A DNA stretch of 64,000 bases, from NCBI GenBank assembly GCA_003255065.1, contig QAOA01005170.1:212569-276568 (forward strand), written 5' to 3'. The notes under the pieces were generated by a model. It was not told the DNA's origin. It made no database searches and was given only the letters and a program-made list of their open reading frames with translations. The DNA is from Cercis canadensis (taxonomy: Eukaryota > Streptophyta > Magnoliopsida > Fabales > Fabaceae). The position numbers were made by a program, and so were the translations under genes. Each line of letters begins with the position of its first letter. Positions within the stretch are counted from its first letter, which is position 1. This document shows, piece after piece, positions 1-11,937 of the stretch.

Positions 1-1187
1 TACTCGGAGTGCGAAGGCTTGTGTTTTTTAGACCCGCGTTCTCCCCGATCCCTCTTCCTAAGATTGGCCGACAGATCTTCTTCCATTGGACGTTTCCCTC
101 GAGCCCTGTCAGCCGGCACCACTAAAACCGACTCCACAGCTATAATCTGAGTTGGCGCAACTGCAGGAATGACAGTTTCCTCCACATCTCTAATGACTGG
201 TCCACCTCTTGGCACTGCCCCACCAAACTTAGCCAGCTTGGATAATCTCACCATCTCGTCCTTGCTGATTCTTTCGTCTACACACATAGAAACCAAAACC
301 AGTTAGTTATATTAACAATTCTTTTTAAACAAAATTACAAGCAGCCAGATACCGACCAATTAAATCTTTTGCTTTCAGCCTGACTTGGTCGGATTTGTTG
401 TACGTAAGCTCGGAAATAATTCCTATAATGCGATGAGCTTCTGGATCATATTCGTCCATAGAGCGCGCTCGCCCTTTATTCACATATTGAACCCACTTCA
501 AGGGAAATCAGGGTTTCCCATACTCGTCCAAAAAGAAAGCCTTGTCCAGCCTGGATACCCCATCCCAGGACAAAACTGTTACTCGAAAGAATTGATCCTT
601 CCATCCCTTAGTCGACTCCTCGAAAAGCTTCATTAAGCACAATCGAGGACGGCTCGCTACATATATAAAATCCTGATCGGAATCCTTAACGTCTTTTAAA
701 GTAAAAAAATGGAAAAAGACGTCCACTCGAGCGTCTACTGTTAGCAGAACACACACATGTTTTGAAAAGCTCGGAGAAACCCCCACCCATTCGAATGAAG
801 CTGGGAGGGAGCTGCATTTATTTTTTGAAAAAAATCTACCTCAAATTCAGTTAGAGGGAGCTCGGCTCTAGCCCTATCCATATATGCTAGATTAAAAATG
901 AAGAAATTATTGTGAGGACAGCTCTCACAAACAGGAGAATCTCGAGGAGATGCTTCTAGGTCGAAATGGTGGCAGTTCCAGTCTATCTCGGGAAAATTTT
1001 CTTTTAGATTTTCTATATCCCTAGACCGAATGGAAGACCCGGTAGTTCTAATAGACAATTGAACAAAGAAAGGGACAAAGACCTGAGAAGAAGAGGAAAC
1101 CCCGACATTGTTACCCCGAGAACACCCAGGAATATCTTGGGGAGATTTATCAGAAGATCCCATACCTTCAGAAAAGAAATTCACCAA
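1..1187 (-). pseudogene. gag-like ORF of an LTR retroelement (putative gypsy-type transposon domain), decayed, runs off the window
   Basis: Read on the minus strand from the ATG at 1187. The protein carries the block ELPLTEFEVDFFQKINAAPS followed by QLHSNGWGFLRAF, which resembles the plant family often labelled putative gypsy-type transposon (Pfam Transposase_28-like). The frame must shift near 745-770 to continue as LLTVDARVDVFFHFF. A TGA at about 505-507 stands where the context suggests TGG. The frame then runs to a likely donor (exon end 353) and an acceptor (exon restart 277), giving a short intron of about 75 bases, and continues to position 1 with a basic, charged tail (DERISKDEMVRLSKLAKFGG). 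No nucleocapsid knuckle or pol is visible because the window ends. The frameshift and stop argue that this copy is inactive. The family name is from memory of the motif, not a search. Confidence 0.6.
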
Positions 1188-1348
1188 GAAAGGTCTAGTA
1201 AAAAGGTAGGCAGAGAGGTCTACCTGTTTTAAATTTTTGAGCTTCGGTTTGCTGAAGAAAGTCCCTAAGAGTTCTCTAGTTCTCTCCGACCTAGCGAAAC
1301 TTTTAAAACGTCCTTTTCAAAAAACTTAGGCGAAATCAGAAACTTCCC

Positions 1349-1356
1349 TATTTATA
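1349..1356 (-). promoter_or_regulatory. TATA box upstream of the gag-like ORF
   Basis: The minus strand reads GCTATAAATAGGG here, about 160 bases before the ATG at 1187. This is a good plant TATA context and probably the promoter of the retroelement's LTR or leader. Confidence 0.4.
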
Positions 1357-1627
1357 GCATAAGGAATTTTCATCCACCCGTCCAAAATCATCTGAATCCA
1401 ATGGCCAAGGAATCGCCGTTGTTAACTCGGGAAGTACAAATGTCACCTTTTTTTGCCTCGAGACACGCAATTTTCAGCAGCCATCATTACCCTCAAACCT
1501 ATTACCGGTAAAATTTAAACACGTGGCAAACTAGAAGAAAATGAAAAGTCATTGGAAAGAAGTCATTTTTATATCAACCTATAACTCGGAGATCGTGGTT
1601 CCAAAATCCGAGCTCTCGAGGGGCAAG

Positions 1628-2170
1628 TGTGGTGGACCATCCCAGAAGCCCAAAATAGAACAAAGGCCCAATAAACTATTAAAGACACCGGTTGACCCAT
1701 TGGCCCATTTTGTATGACCCGCCAGCTCATCCTAGGTAAACCGCCAGAAGACCCAAAGTTCTTCTATAAATAGCCTCTGCTGTCAAAGGTAAGGGGATAA
1801 AAAAAAAAATACTTAATCTACGTTATCAAGATCGGAACATACTGACTTAATCATCGGAGACCGGAAATAAGAATCCGGCCCACCTTTTCTATTTCAGGTA
1901 ACCTCGAGACATACCGACCTCAAGACACACCGACCTCGAGACTTACCGATCTCGGAGATCTCCAAGCTATCAAAAGCCCTTATCATCTCCAAATTCCGCG
2001 TGACGTAACCCGACCTGCAACTCAGGCATCGTCAAGTATAAAAGAGTTTAAGTTGAGGAGATGTTACTTCATTCCAACGCCAAGGCATGCCAAAGAAATC
2101 ATGTGAAGACTCACAATAGTACTTATAGATTACTTACTAATAGGGGATTGCTAGTAATGAAATTCAAACC
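1628..2170. other. GC-richer retroelement-derived stretch, possible LTR, with a 16-bp triplicate
   Basis: This stretch is clearly richer in CpG words (ctcgag, accgac) than its surroundings. It opens with TGTGGTGGACC. At 1903-1950 there are three tandem 16-base units of the type CTCGAGACATACCGAC. TATA-like words lie at about 1763 and 2037 on the plus strand. It probably belongs to the LTR or leader of the element whose gag is at 1-1187. I could not fix both LTR ends or a target duplication, so the boundaries are approximate. Confidence 0.3.
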
Positions 2171-2705
2171 TAGGCCTTATAAAAAATTAAGCAATTAACA
2201 CCAAAATATTATATTACTTATAAGCTTTGTTGCACAGGTATTGGTACGAGTTTTGTACTCAATACGGTACGAAACATAGGAATGGCAATTTTTCAAAAAA
2301 ATAATGAGGTATGAATACGCCATCTCATATGTGTGTGTGCATATATATATAAAGAAGAGTTCATTTTTCAGTAAGAATTGAAGCTATATAATTATCTCTA
2401 AGTTAGCTGAAAAACTAGTTTCAACTAACAAATCATGTCATGTTCTTGCAATTCAGTAGATAATAGAATGGCGGTTGAGTCTATGAAGGATCAAAGCTAA
2501 TGAGAGAAAAGATAATAAGTGTAAAATAATGTCAAAATGGGCATTTTAGCCATTTCAAAATGTACCAATTTTTTTTTATAAAAAAAAGAAGAAGAAGCTG
2601 AGATGAGTTTCCTCCTCTAGTATGAATTTCAATTTTCTGATTTTGAAGTACCTGTACAACATAGATTAAAGATTATATAGCACATAATTAAGCACATATA
2701 TTTAC
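2171..2705. other. AT-rich stretch without a recognisable gene
   Basis: No ORF of note. If the WSD pseudogene were complete, its last exon should lie here on the minus strand, but I could not find the family's C-terminal block. Contains a short TG/TA microsatellite at 2331-2350. Confidence 0.5.
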
Positions 2706-5654
2706 CTCTTGCCCCTTGAATTTACGCGTCATCTTGGAAACCTGGTCAGTGAAGAAAACAGCCAAAGGATGTCTCTTGTTCTTGATCATCTTATGTGCAC
2801 CCCATACAAAGTCAAGTGGGTTTTGTCCATCTTCTAATTTTTTTTATTGGTATATGCATGAACACAATTCGGTTTCCCCAAGCACCCTTAGCATCTGTGT
2901 TTTAGCATATCTTCGACTAATTGATAACCAACTTTTCTTGTATTCAGCATCACAAATGCTGAGGCACTTGCTCTCCTATATTTATAGTCATCATCTTGCA
3001 TGTATAACCGAGTCCCATAGAAGATTATTCCGGTAATCACATCATTTATAGTCTGCAATTAAGCAATAAATTTTTAATTTACAAAATTAGATTAAAAATT
3101 AATAATGTTATTTGTGCAATAATCTTACCACTCTAAGCATGGTCTTAATTTATTTTAAGTGATTAATAGAGAATGTGATGTGTGATAACACATAAGGTCG
3201 AAACTTCACTCCTTCATCTCCTGACTTTATGGGCGTTTCATCATCCTTAACCTTACTACTGTTCATTAAGCTCCATATGGAATTGAAGAATGAGGAGATA
3301 TTCCCACGTAATCTCTTAAAACTGCTTTCGTTGCCAAATTCTGATTTTGACCTTTTGCGAGAAGGAAAAGTTGGGGGAAGAGAGGGATTATCAGCTCTTC
3401 GAAGACATGAAAGGAGAAGGCTCATGAACGAGTAACCATCTCCAAGTTCATGGTGAACTCTGAATACTATACTACCTCCAGCAGCATTGTTTGTTGGATA
3501 CTTGATTATATGGACTTCCCAAAGGTGTTTGTTTGGTGGTGATTGCTCCAATGCTATTTTTGATAAATATTCACCAAAGCACTTGTCATATAAATCTAAT
3601 GATAGGCCATCAGGGAATTTGGGGATGATGATATGTTCTTCCAGCTTCACGTCAACCCTCTTCCATCTTTTTTCTCCATCTTTGTCCCTAACCTGTCGGC
3701 AATGGTGTAATTGCTTAATCAATGGAATTTTTTTTTTTTTCTTTTCTAGAAAGGAGCATAATTAATATACATATGTGTGTTTTTGTTTTCTCCATATTTA
3801 TTTTTGTTTTTCTCCATATTTGTGTTGTTAATGCTTATGGAACCCCATTGTTCCTAAGTTATACAGCTAATCGAGCTTCAAGCTGATTGTAAATCAGTTG
3901 GAGGAGTCCAATTTCTTGTAAATCTTCCACTAGATTCAATTGGGCAATGCAGAGGCTTGGAACATTGAGAATAGATCTAAGTTTTGTTTGGGTCACTTCC
4001 TGTGATTAGGCTTCTAAGATAATGAAGTGCTGGCCTCTGATTTGGAGAGTGCTATATATATGTTTTGACAGAGATTTTTCAGAGAAAGAAGGCAAAGAGG
4101 AGAAGAGCACCTTGTTTGAATTTGGTGTGAATCAATGGGAGTTGGTGTTTATGTGAAGTGAGTATGAACAAAGCAGGACAATAGACTTTGGAGAAAAATG
4201 AAGAGAAGGTAAAGTATCAATCAAAGAGGACAAATGAGAGAATGAGAGGGGACAAAAATGAAAATTGGGTTGTGCCCAAAAGACCAGCATAGTGCGACAC
4301 TAAGGCTCTATTTGAGAGTTTGAAGTAAGAGGAAAGAAAAAGATAGGAGAGGAAAGAGAAGGAAATGAAGGGAAGGGATAAGGAGGGGTTTTCCTCTCCT
4401 TTGTTTGGATTATTAAAATGAGTAAAAAGAAAGGAAATGAAAGAAATAAAAATTTATAATTTTACACATTTATTTTTTATTTATAAAGTAAATATATTTA
4501 ATATAAGATTTAATAATGTTATTTAAATAGTATTTGAAAAAGAATTTGAAGAAATAAATAGAGGTATAATAATAAACTACTTTTTTTTTCTCTCCAAACC
4601 CCTTAAATTGGAAGAACACAAAAGTGAAAGCAAAAAAGGAATGTGGGAGTTTGAGGTTACCCATTGGTTTCCTTTCTTTTTTTAATCTTGAACTCTCAAA
4701 CAAGGGGATTGACTCATTTACTCATTTCCTTTCTTCCCAATTTTAACTCCCAAACAAAACCTAAAAAAATGACAAGTGGTAAAAACTTGAAGGGGAGAGG
4801 CCAGAGAGGAACAATGGGTTTGAGAGCAACCCAGAAAAAAGAAAGAAACAGAGAGAGGAGGGAGGGATATTATTGTATGGAATTTTTTAATTTTATTGGG
4901 GACTTTTTTATCCAACGAAATCAATACAACAATGAGCGGTCAAGTTAATATGGCTTCCACATCAGCTGTTTTGAACAAGCTTAAAAATTTAGCTTATGAA
5001 AATAAGTTAAAAATAACTTTTAGGAGATCATAAGCTATTTAAATAAATCAATCCAAACACAAATTTAAATAGTATAAAAACACTTATAATAGTAAAGAAG
5101 TTCTAATAAGCTATAAGCCACTCCATCTAAACGGGCCTAAATTAGGGTAACATGTTTTTATTATCATTTTTTTATGAACACGAGCTATACTTCTAGAATT
5201 GAAACTACTAAATGAACATGGTTTATGAGTTACAGAGAAATAATCACTTTTACAACTATGCAAACGATGCCTAGTTTTAGCATCACTGAGAGTCTCGGAT
5301 GACTAAAACTCAAGTTTAAAGTTAGGAGAGTAAGATACATGCTTACCATTACCAAGCATATCATATGTTATCAAATATATACTCAAAACTATGAGCTACT
5401 ATATCCATTTTTGAGCAATGAACTTATGAAAATTTCACGAAGTGAATGATTAATAGAGAGAGGGACAACCATTACGGAGGAGAAGCGTGGGCTGGTGGAC
5501 AGGAAGACATCTCCAAGCACAGATACAATTTACGAGTCATCGATGGGAACGTCAAATTCCATAACACCAAGAATATAGACGCGTAGCACAGAGCTACTGA
5601 AGTTTTGTGCCATAGGACTCGCTGCTCTGCTAAATTTTCTTTGAAATAATCCAT
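2706..5654 (-). pseudogene. wax ester synthase / diacylglycerol acyltransferase (WSD1-type) pseudogene, three exons, C-terminus missing
   Basis: Three exons are seen on the minus strand. Exon 1 (5654-5476) encodes the family N-terminus (SPMAQNF, PRFSS) and ends at a GTAATG donor. Exon 2 (3692-3129) starts after ACAG and encodes KRWKRVDVKLEEHIIIP and the acyltransferase motif HHELGDG (HHxxxDG). Exon 3 (3052-2706) starts TINDVITGIIFYGTRLYMQ and ends at a GTAAAT donor. Exon phases agree. WSD enzymes esterify fatty acyl-CoA to alcohols or diacylglycerol in cuticular wax synthesis. This copy is dead: exon 1 has a frameshift after the first dozen codons and a TAA at 5530-5532; exon 2 has a TAA at 3150-3152 where the family has Gln; exon 3 has two frameshifts (about 2895-2915 and 2820-2830). 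No final exon is found. The large first intron holds a MITE. A TATA-like TTTTTATAG lies at about 5675-5685. Confidence 0.85.
4304..4761. mobile_element. Tourist/Harbinger-type MITE inside the WSD intron
   Basis: 458 bases flanked by TAA on both sides (4301-4303, 4762-4764). The left end GGCTCTATTTGAGAG and the reverse complement of the right end, GGTTTTGTTTGGGAG, are imperfect inverted repeats. TWA duplications and TGTTTGGGAG-like ends fit PIF/Harbinger. The inner sequence TTTTCCTCTCCTTTGTTTGG recurs near the right end of the 5.8 kb element at 27647-33462, so this is a short relative of that element. No coding capacity. Confidence 0.7.
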
Positions 5655-6310
5655 TACACTGAAGTTAACTACTACTATAAAAAGAGACACTTTCTGGGAA
5701 ATGAATCAAACAATCACTTGTATGCGACACTAATGAATTTGAGTGCTAGCATTAGGATCGATAGAAATATATATATATATAGATGAAATTGAGCACATGC
5801 TTGCTACCTCATAAATGCATCTTTCATGACTAAGTCGAGTCACGTAAGTTTTAATGGCGCAATAAGTTACAAACACCTGAATAGGTGTATAAGTTGTTGG
5901 CTGATAATGGCTGGTAAGCTACTTTCCTTTTTTAAAGGGTGCTATACCAATCCTTATTGATGGTCTTTTGTCAGGAACCGTATCTTCAAATTAGTGTCGG
6001 TCACAGTAGTGTGAGTCATATTTTAAATCAATTTAAAAATTTGAGTTTAATTGTGTCAAAAAAAATTATTATTTGATATTTTTTCTATATTACTTTGTTT
6101 ATACAATTTATAGGAAATTAACTGTTTTGACTCATACTGAATTAATCATTTTTTTTTAGATCTTTACCATAATACTAATTTTAGGATATGAATCCCACAA
6201 AAACTCTCAATGAGAGAGTAATGTAATGCTATCATTTTGAAGGAAAGGTAGCTTAGCAACTACTATACAAATTTTTTAAAAAAAAAATTCATTCAGGTAC
6301 ATTTTACTTA
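5655..6310. other. stretch upstream of the WSD pseudogene, no gene seen
   Basis: AT-rich, with an (AT)n run at about 5768-5781. Nothing coding on either strand. It would have been the promoter side of the WSD gene. Confidence 0.4.
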
Positions 6311-6580
6311 CAGGTTTTGCTAGCCTACGCCACTCTAACGTGATAATATGTCACGTCAAGTAATTTTTATATAATTTTAATCCAAATAGTATTACACTGA
6401 TATAATTAACATAATCTAAATTTCATTGAATTTATATTTGAGCTATATAAAGTTTTAATAAATTTAGTAAAATTTATGTTAACTATATCAATTTGACATC
6501 TTTTAAATTAAAAAATATATAACAAATCACTTAAAATGACATAATGTCAGGTAAAAATGAAGTAGGGTATAAGCACCCTT
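6311..6580. repeat. foldback repeat, probable MITE
   Basis: The left part (TAGCCTACGCC then GTGATAATATGTCACGTCAAG) and the reverse complement of the right part (TACCCTACTTC then GACATTATGTCATTTTAAG) pair over roughly 60 bases with mismatches. Ends and target duplication were not resolved. Confidence 0.4.
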
Positions 6581-6589
6581 TACCTTTCT

Positions 6590-7145
6590 CCATACTTCAA
6601 ATTGATTTGTTATCTATTTGCTCACAACGTGTTGTATACTGCAACCAATTTATTTTAATGATTCCCATTTTCTAGATACTTCTTTGCATGTGGATTTTGC
6701 GATCTAGTCGCTCATTAGTGAACTTGCTAATACTTCCTAATTATTTTTTTTTTTTTTGGTGTAAGTTAATAGTCCTTAATTGGTTAAGTTTACCTAATAT
6801 TTTGCAGTCAAAAAACTATTGAGATTTTCTATATTCAGGATAGCCTTCCTAAGGAGGTTTCTTAGATACTTTTAGTATTTATATAGTATGTTATACTACA
6901 TAGAAATAACCAATAAATGAATAATATATGTAAAAGTTAACTGTTTTTAAGTTTATTTAAAAAATTAAATAAATTATATTTTATATTTAATAAAATATAA
7001 AAATTATGTATGTTTGTCACGTCAGTGTAATAGACATACTCATGTAATATCATAGAATCCTCGTTATTTTAATTATCTTTTTTGGTATTTAAATTTTGTA
7101 TTTATCTAAATATAAGTATGACTTAACTATTGATAATCCTAGAAA
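6590..7145. repeat. copy 1 of a dispersed module shared with 21590-23200
   Basis: Blocks such as CTTTGCATGTGGATTTT, CTAATACTTCCTA and CAAAAAACTATTGAGATTTTC recur in the same order at 22495-22745 and, more decayed, at 22930-23185. The later copies lie upstream of the BBE-like gene, so this may be a relic of an old duplication of that gene region. No ORF inside. Confidence 0.6.
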
Positions 7146-7769
7146 TTAAATTTAACTTTATGTTCCTCCTTATAATATATATGGGAACAATCTCAATGCT
7201 ACAAATGGCTCAAATATCATAACTGACATTGTCAGGGATCAGAATATGATTGGTTAAGTGGGACTGTTGTTTTATGGGTGATTGGATCTAGTGACTTTTT
7301 TATTGTTAGAAAATATGCACACATTTTTTTTTTAATCTAATCATGCATATTTTTAGTAAATTTTGGTAATTACAAATAAGGCTCCAAAAGATGGAAAAAT
7401 AAAATAAGACCTCTACTTCTCTCCCTTTCTTTTCCTTTCCCTCCTCTCTCTTCGTCCCCATCTCTGAAGATGGAACAAGAGAGCAAAGCTTCCGCCCCTA
7501 AACCCATCAAGATGGAACATGTATATTTGTTTTCACAAAAAAAAAAAAAAAAAANAAAAAAAAAAAAAAAAAAGAGCGGCTATTTCTACCCTCTATTTTA
7601 TGAATGTTAAACCTTATTTAATGTGTAAATATGATATATACTAAATTACACTTATTTAATATAAAAAAAATTTAAAATTGATTCATCATTCAATATGCCA
7701 CAATTAATAAATATTAAAAAGATAATATCATGATTAATCAATTTTTAAGATTTAACATTGAATTACCTT

Positions 7770-8463
7770 GAAGCTCTCCATTCTCTCTAAAAACTCACCC
7801 GCATCTGCAACTTTTCTTCAGCAAGGTCCAACTTCTCTACCGCCCTTAAATGCGGTTTTTTCCGGTAAGTCCAACCCTTTTATTGTTTCTCCTCTTCTCC
7901 TTCTTGTAAGGTTTTTGTCTGCTTCTCTTGTTCTTTTTTTTGTGCTCCACTTTGGGGCTACTGCCATCACTTTGTGCAGCATAAGCCCTATCTATATGTT
8001 TTATTCAATTGTTTGTGTTTTTTAGGTATTTTGGTTTATCTTTTTAATAAATTGTTCCAATATGTCAGTTATGTTTTACACACTCACCTTGTTCAAAGGA
8101 AAATCTGGTGTTCTAAGGAGTTAATCCATCATATTCAACCTCTAATATGGGTAAATCTCAAATTTTATGTCATATGTCATGTATTATGTAAAGATAATAC
8201 TTAAGGTAAATCAAACTTTTAACCTCGTTGCAACACATTTTGTGTTTTTTTCTGCCGTTAAAGATGTTTTGTTGTTGATTGTCATTGGTGATGCCTTTAT
8301 TTGCCTTTTTGAACATGAACAAAAAAGTAGGAGTTTAATTTGGGGTATTAACTTTTTGAATTTCAAGAAATATTGTATTGAGTATTTTATATGTTGTTAT
8401 TTGTTATTGTGTAGGTGTTGATTGACTTAATGCAATGAAGTTACATTTCTAATAAAAAAAAAA
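7770..8463 (+). mobile_element. ~0.7 kb poly(A)-tailed retroposon, copy 1
   Basis: Ends in TTACATTTCTAATA plus a poly(A) run and is flanked by AACATTGAATTAYCTT (7754-7769 and 8464-8479), the signature of target-primed reverse transcription. Its sequence matches the copy at 11938-12654 over the whole length. The first part reads as an open frame (LSKNSPAS, then a hydrophobic stretch) that is broken downstream. A GGTAAGT word at about 7874 looks like a splice donor. No reverse transcriptase or SINE tRNA head is seen. It may be an internally deleted LINE or a retroposed transcript; its function is unknown to me. Confidence 0.65.
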
Positions 8464-8858
8464 AACATTGAATTATCTTACATACCCATATAATATCCAT
8501 GTGGGCAGGAATCGTTGCTAGTATCTACCAATAACCACTTATATCAATTGATCCAACCTATCTTGATTTTCAAATCTTTTTTCTTTTTTAGGAGCTTAAT
8601 TTCCAAATCTTTATATACAGTGGTTGCTTAAAAAATGAAAAATTGCCAAAAATGTAAAATGAAACTTGCTGGCAGCTTTGAAGCCAAGAGATGTGGCATG
8701 CTTATCCGATATTTCCTCTTCTCTTCATATCACTTCGTTAAAGGAAGAATGGCTTTGTCCATTTTCCTATTTATATTTTTTACGAGTGTTTCTAATTTTA
8801 GTTTTATTATATTAATTTTCTTATTTTCAAATGATATAAGGATCATCCCACTTTATTT

Positions 8859-9163
8859 TATTTATTTTTAAACAAAATGATAGTAAAAATAAGTTACTCT
8901 AATATTACCAGGCTAGGCGCCAGTGACTCGCCTAGGATCTCACAAGGGGGCGAACAGAAGCCCATCCAAAGGATTACTTCTAAGGTATTTTTTTGACCCA
9001 TAGAGCAGGTTACTCAACTAGCTCCGGGGGGCCAGGAAATCTCCCTAATAAGGGTTACCCACCAAGCGAGATTTTTGTTCGCAGAGGGCTCAAACTCAAC
9101 ACCTAGACAATGCTGAGCATTAAGCTGGATCCCTTTAACCAACTGAGCCAACCTGCATTGACC
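8859..9163 (-). mobile_element. tRNA-derived SINE (first copy)
   Basis: Read on the minus strand it starts with a tRNA-like head (GGTTGGCTCAGTTGGTTAA, an A-box type) followed by GGTGTTGAGTTTGAGCCC (B-box type), then a unique body and an AT-rich end. ATCCCACTTTATTT flanks it at 8845-8858 and 9164-9177. Confidence 0.6.
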
Positions 9164-9572
9164 ATCCCACTTTATTTAAGTCTAGTAAAAAAAAAGTATA
9201 CATTTAATATATTACATCATGATTTTTATTGCTAATATCTACCAATAACCACTTATATCAATTGATCCAAGCTATCTTGATTTTCAAATCTTTCTTTTTT
9301 TTAGGAGCTTCATTTCCAAATCTTCATATACAGTGGTTGCTTAAAAAGTGAAAAATTGCCAAAAATGTAAAATGAAACTTGCTGGCAGCTTTGAAGCCAA
9401 GAGATGTGGCATGCTTATCTGATATTTCCTCTTGTCTTCATATCCCTTCGTTAAAGGAAGAATGGCTTTGTCCATTTTCCTATTTATATTTTTTTACGAG
9501 TGTGTTTAATTTTAATTTTATTATATTAATTTTCTTATTTTCAAATGATATAAGGATCATCCCACTTTATTT

Positions 9573-9878
9573 TATTTTTTTGTGAACAAAATAATAGTAA
9601 AAAAAAGTTACTTCAATACTACTAGACTGGGTGACAGTGACATGCCTAGAATCTCATGAGGGAGCTAACAGAAGCTCATCCAAAGGATTACCTCCAAGAC
9701 ATTTTTTTGGCCCATAGAGTAGGCTACTCAACTAGCCCCTGAGCGCCAGGGAATCTCCCTAATAAGAGTTGCCCACCAAGCGAGATTTTTGTTCGCAGAG
9801 GGGCTCAAACTCAGCACCTGGACAGTGCTAAGCATTAAGCCGGATCCCTTTGATCAACTGAGCCAACCCGTATTGGCC
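9573..9878 (-). mobile_element. tRNA-derived SINE (second copy, from tandem duplication)
   Basis: Same SINE as at 8859-9163, carried in the second duplication unit, with the same flanks (9559-9572, 9879-9892). The promoter boxes are slightly more degraded (TTTGATCAACTGAGCCAACC on the plus strand). Confidence 0.6.
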
Positions 9879-10290
9879 ATCCCACTTTATTTAAGTTTAG
9901 TAAAAAAGAATATACATTTAATATATTATATCATGATTTTTATATGCATCAATTATTAAAAAAAGAGTGCAAATACTAAACTATTAATGTCAAACTAATA
10001 CAATAATAATATTTAAATTTCATTACGTGACATTATGTTTTCCTTAAAAAAAAAAAAAAAACTCAAACGTAAGTTAATCGATTAATTAAGTAATTCATTG
10101 ACTTAAAAATTAAAATTATCCTCATTCAATATGCAACAATTAATAAGAGTTAGAAAGAGAATATCATGATTAGTTAATTTTAAAAACTTTTTATATTGGA
10201 GAGGGGTAATTTAATCTATATCATATTTAGACATTAATTAATATGGTGTGACATTAACAAAATAGGATGTAAAGAAATAGCTTCTCAAAA

Positions 10291-11118
10291 AAAATCTTAT
10301 TTTTAAATTCAAATGGAACCACATTTTGATTGAAAGTATTAATGGTGATGGATTCTCTTCTCAACACTATATTATTTTGACTGAAATTGAATGTTCTAGT
10401 AGGCTTAAAAACATAGATTAATGTTAGGATTTAGATCAAAACAAATGTGAAACTGAAGCAAAACAATAACATAACAATGGAAATATCCCAACCGGGTTGC
10501 ATTCAGGTTCACACTGGGTCAAACAGGCTTGAATTACACTGGAACGGATAAAGAAGGTGAAGAATAATGAGTCCCTTACAAAGCTCACTCACAGCTTTCG
10601 AGAGTGAGAGAGAGTGAAGTTTACTCATTTTATGTTTTGACATGTTTTTTACATTAGTTTTATTCATTTTTCATAATTTATTTATTAATGTGTATTTTGT
10701 AATTTTGTCATCCTTAAATAATTTTATTTTAAATTTTGAGAATATTTATATATAAATTTTTAACCCTTCTAATTTTTCCATAAAACTTTTTGTACAAAAT
10801 ATGTGAATGGAGAGAAAGATGATATCTTGTGCACTCTAAAGTTTAGTATTTTTTTTTTTTCTTTTTATACAGCCCAACTAAATTTACATATATTATGCTG
10901 TGTGTAAAAGTCTATTTTTTAAGCACGTGTTTCAAAGTAAACTCTTTGAATTTTGTGATGAGGATTAAAATTTTATGGGGAATTCTTACATAATTGGAAG
11001 TTCCGTCTAACTGTAATTAATTTAATGGTCAAATAGGGGTTTAATTTATTCAATTTGACCACAATCTCATTTTATATAGAAGTGGGGCTTTTCAATTTAT
11101 TACATATTTTGTGAAGTT
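10291..11118. other. AT-rich stretch without a gene
   Basis: No credible ORF. A stretch from about 10425 (TGTTAGGATTTAGATC) to 10640 is less AT-rich and could be the start of a truncated Copia-type LTR, but I could not confirm it. Confidence 0.35.
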
Positions 11119-11134
11119 AAATTAGGTCATTTTT

Positions 11135-11321
11135 TTTTTTACCAATAAGCGTGTAGATCACTTGGTAAAGAGGTGTTTTAGCTTAACCAAAGGTCTCGGG
11201 TTCAAACCCTTGGGTATGCAGTTGCTTCTGGTGGGAGAGCTTTGCTACCCTTGTGGTCCTTCTCGGCTCGAAATCGAATTAGTCGGGCGAAGCCCAGACA
11301 CCGGTTAAAAACAAACAAAAA
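11135..11321 (+). mobile_element. tRNA-derived SINE with perfect 16-bp target duplication
   Basis: AAATTAGGTCATTTTT occurs at 11119-11134 and 11322-11337. In between is an A-box-like GTGTAGATCACTTGGTAAAG, a B-box-like GGTCTCGGGTTCAAACCC, a GC-richer body (GTCGGGCGAAGCCCAGACAC) and an A-rich tail. It is a different family from the SINEs at 8.9 and 9.6 kb. Confidence 0.8.
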
Positions 11322-11937
11322 AAATTAGGTCATTTTTACTTTGATACTAACCAAGTTCAAATAAAATGGAATTTCATGAAATGATATTTCCTATATCAAT
11401 TTATTACTAATCAAGTTCAATTGAAAAAAGATTCCATAAATTGAATTGGGGTTTTTTTTTTTAATTTGATACTAATTGCATGAAAATTTGAAACTCTTAT
11501 TTTTTGCCATAAATTTTTTAAAAATTAAGAAAATTGAAATGATTCCATGAAAATTTAAAACATGCTTTTTCTAATTTATACATAATTCCAAGAGAAGAAT
11601 TTGAGAATTTTTTAATTAAGCCACTAATTAAGCTCAATTCAAATTTCATTGATTGAAAAGGTCCTAATTTGTTTTTATTTTTTTGGTCCTAACAACTCTC
11701 GGAGCACGATAACCAATAGCCAATTTCCATCGACAATCTTTGTCGTATTTGAGTCCTTTTCAAATAATTAACTTAAAAATAATAAGATTATAAATATAAT
11801 TTAAGAGTTAAAATTTTATACAACTAGACACACTACTTTCTTCTCCAATGCTCATCACATATTTGTTAGTCATCTTAGTGCAGGTTTATAAAAATATAAA
11901 GATATTTAAGGTGAAAAAAGTATGCTCATTTGTACCC

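Larger units (their letters stand above)
8515..9942. repeat. tandem duplication, two ~715-base units (8515-9228, 9229-9942)
   Basis: Both units begin TTGCTARTATCTACCAATAA, contain TGCTGGCAGCTTTGAAGCC, then a minus-strand SINE, and end near CATGATTTTTAT. They differ by scattered substitutions. Because both units carry the SINE at the same place, the duplication happened after that insertion. Confidence 0.75.
7575..10290. repeat. long inverted-repeat element (repeat X) split by later insertions
   Basis: The left arm (from 7575, GCTATTTCTACC through AATATGATATATACTAAATTAC) pairs with the reverse complement of the right arm ending near 10290 (GCTATTTCTTTACATCC through AATATGATATAGATTAAATTAC). 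A core of about 60 bases starting CATTCAATATGC appears as a direct repeat at 7688-7750 and 10120-10180. Between the arms sit a poly(A)-tailed retroposon, two SINEs and a tandem duplication. A second member of the family lies at 21705-22475. Non-coding. Confidence 0.5.

Noticed and set aside
3842..4150. Possible additional WSD exon between exons 1 and 2
   Set aside because: Less AT-rich than its surroundings, but no frame matches the family, and exons 1 and 2 already join in phase.
11141..11225. Possible tRNA gene
   Set aside because: A and B box-like words are present but the arms do not fold as a tRNA, and the perfect flanking duplication and A-rich tail identify a SINE.
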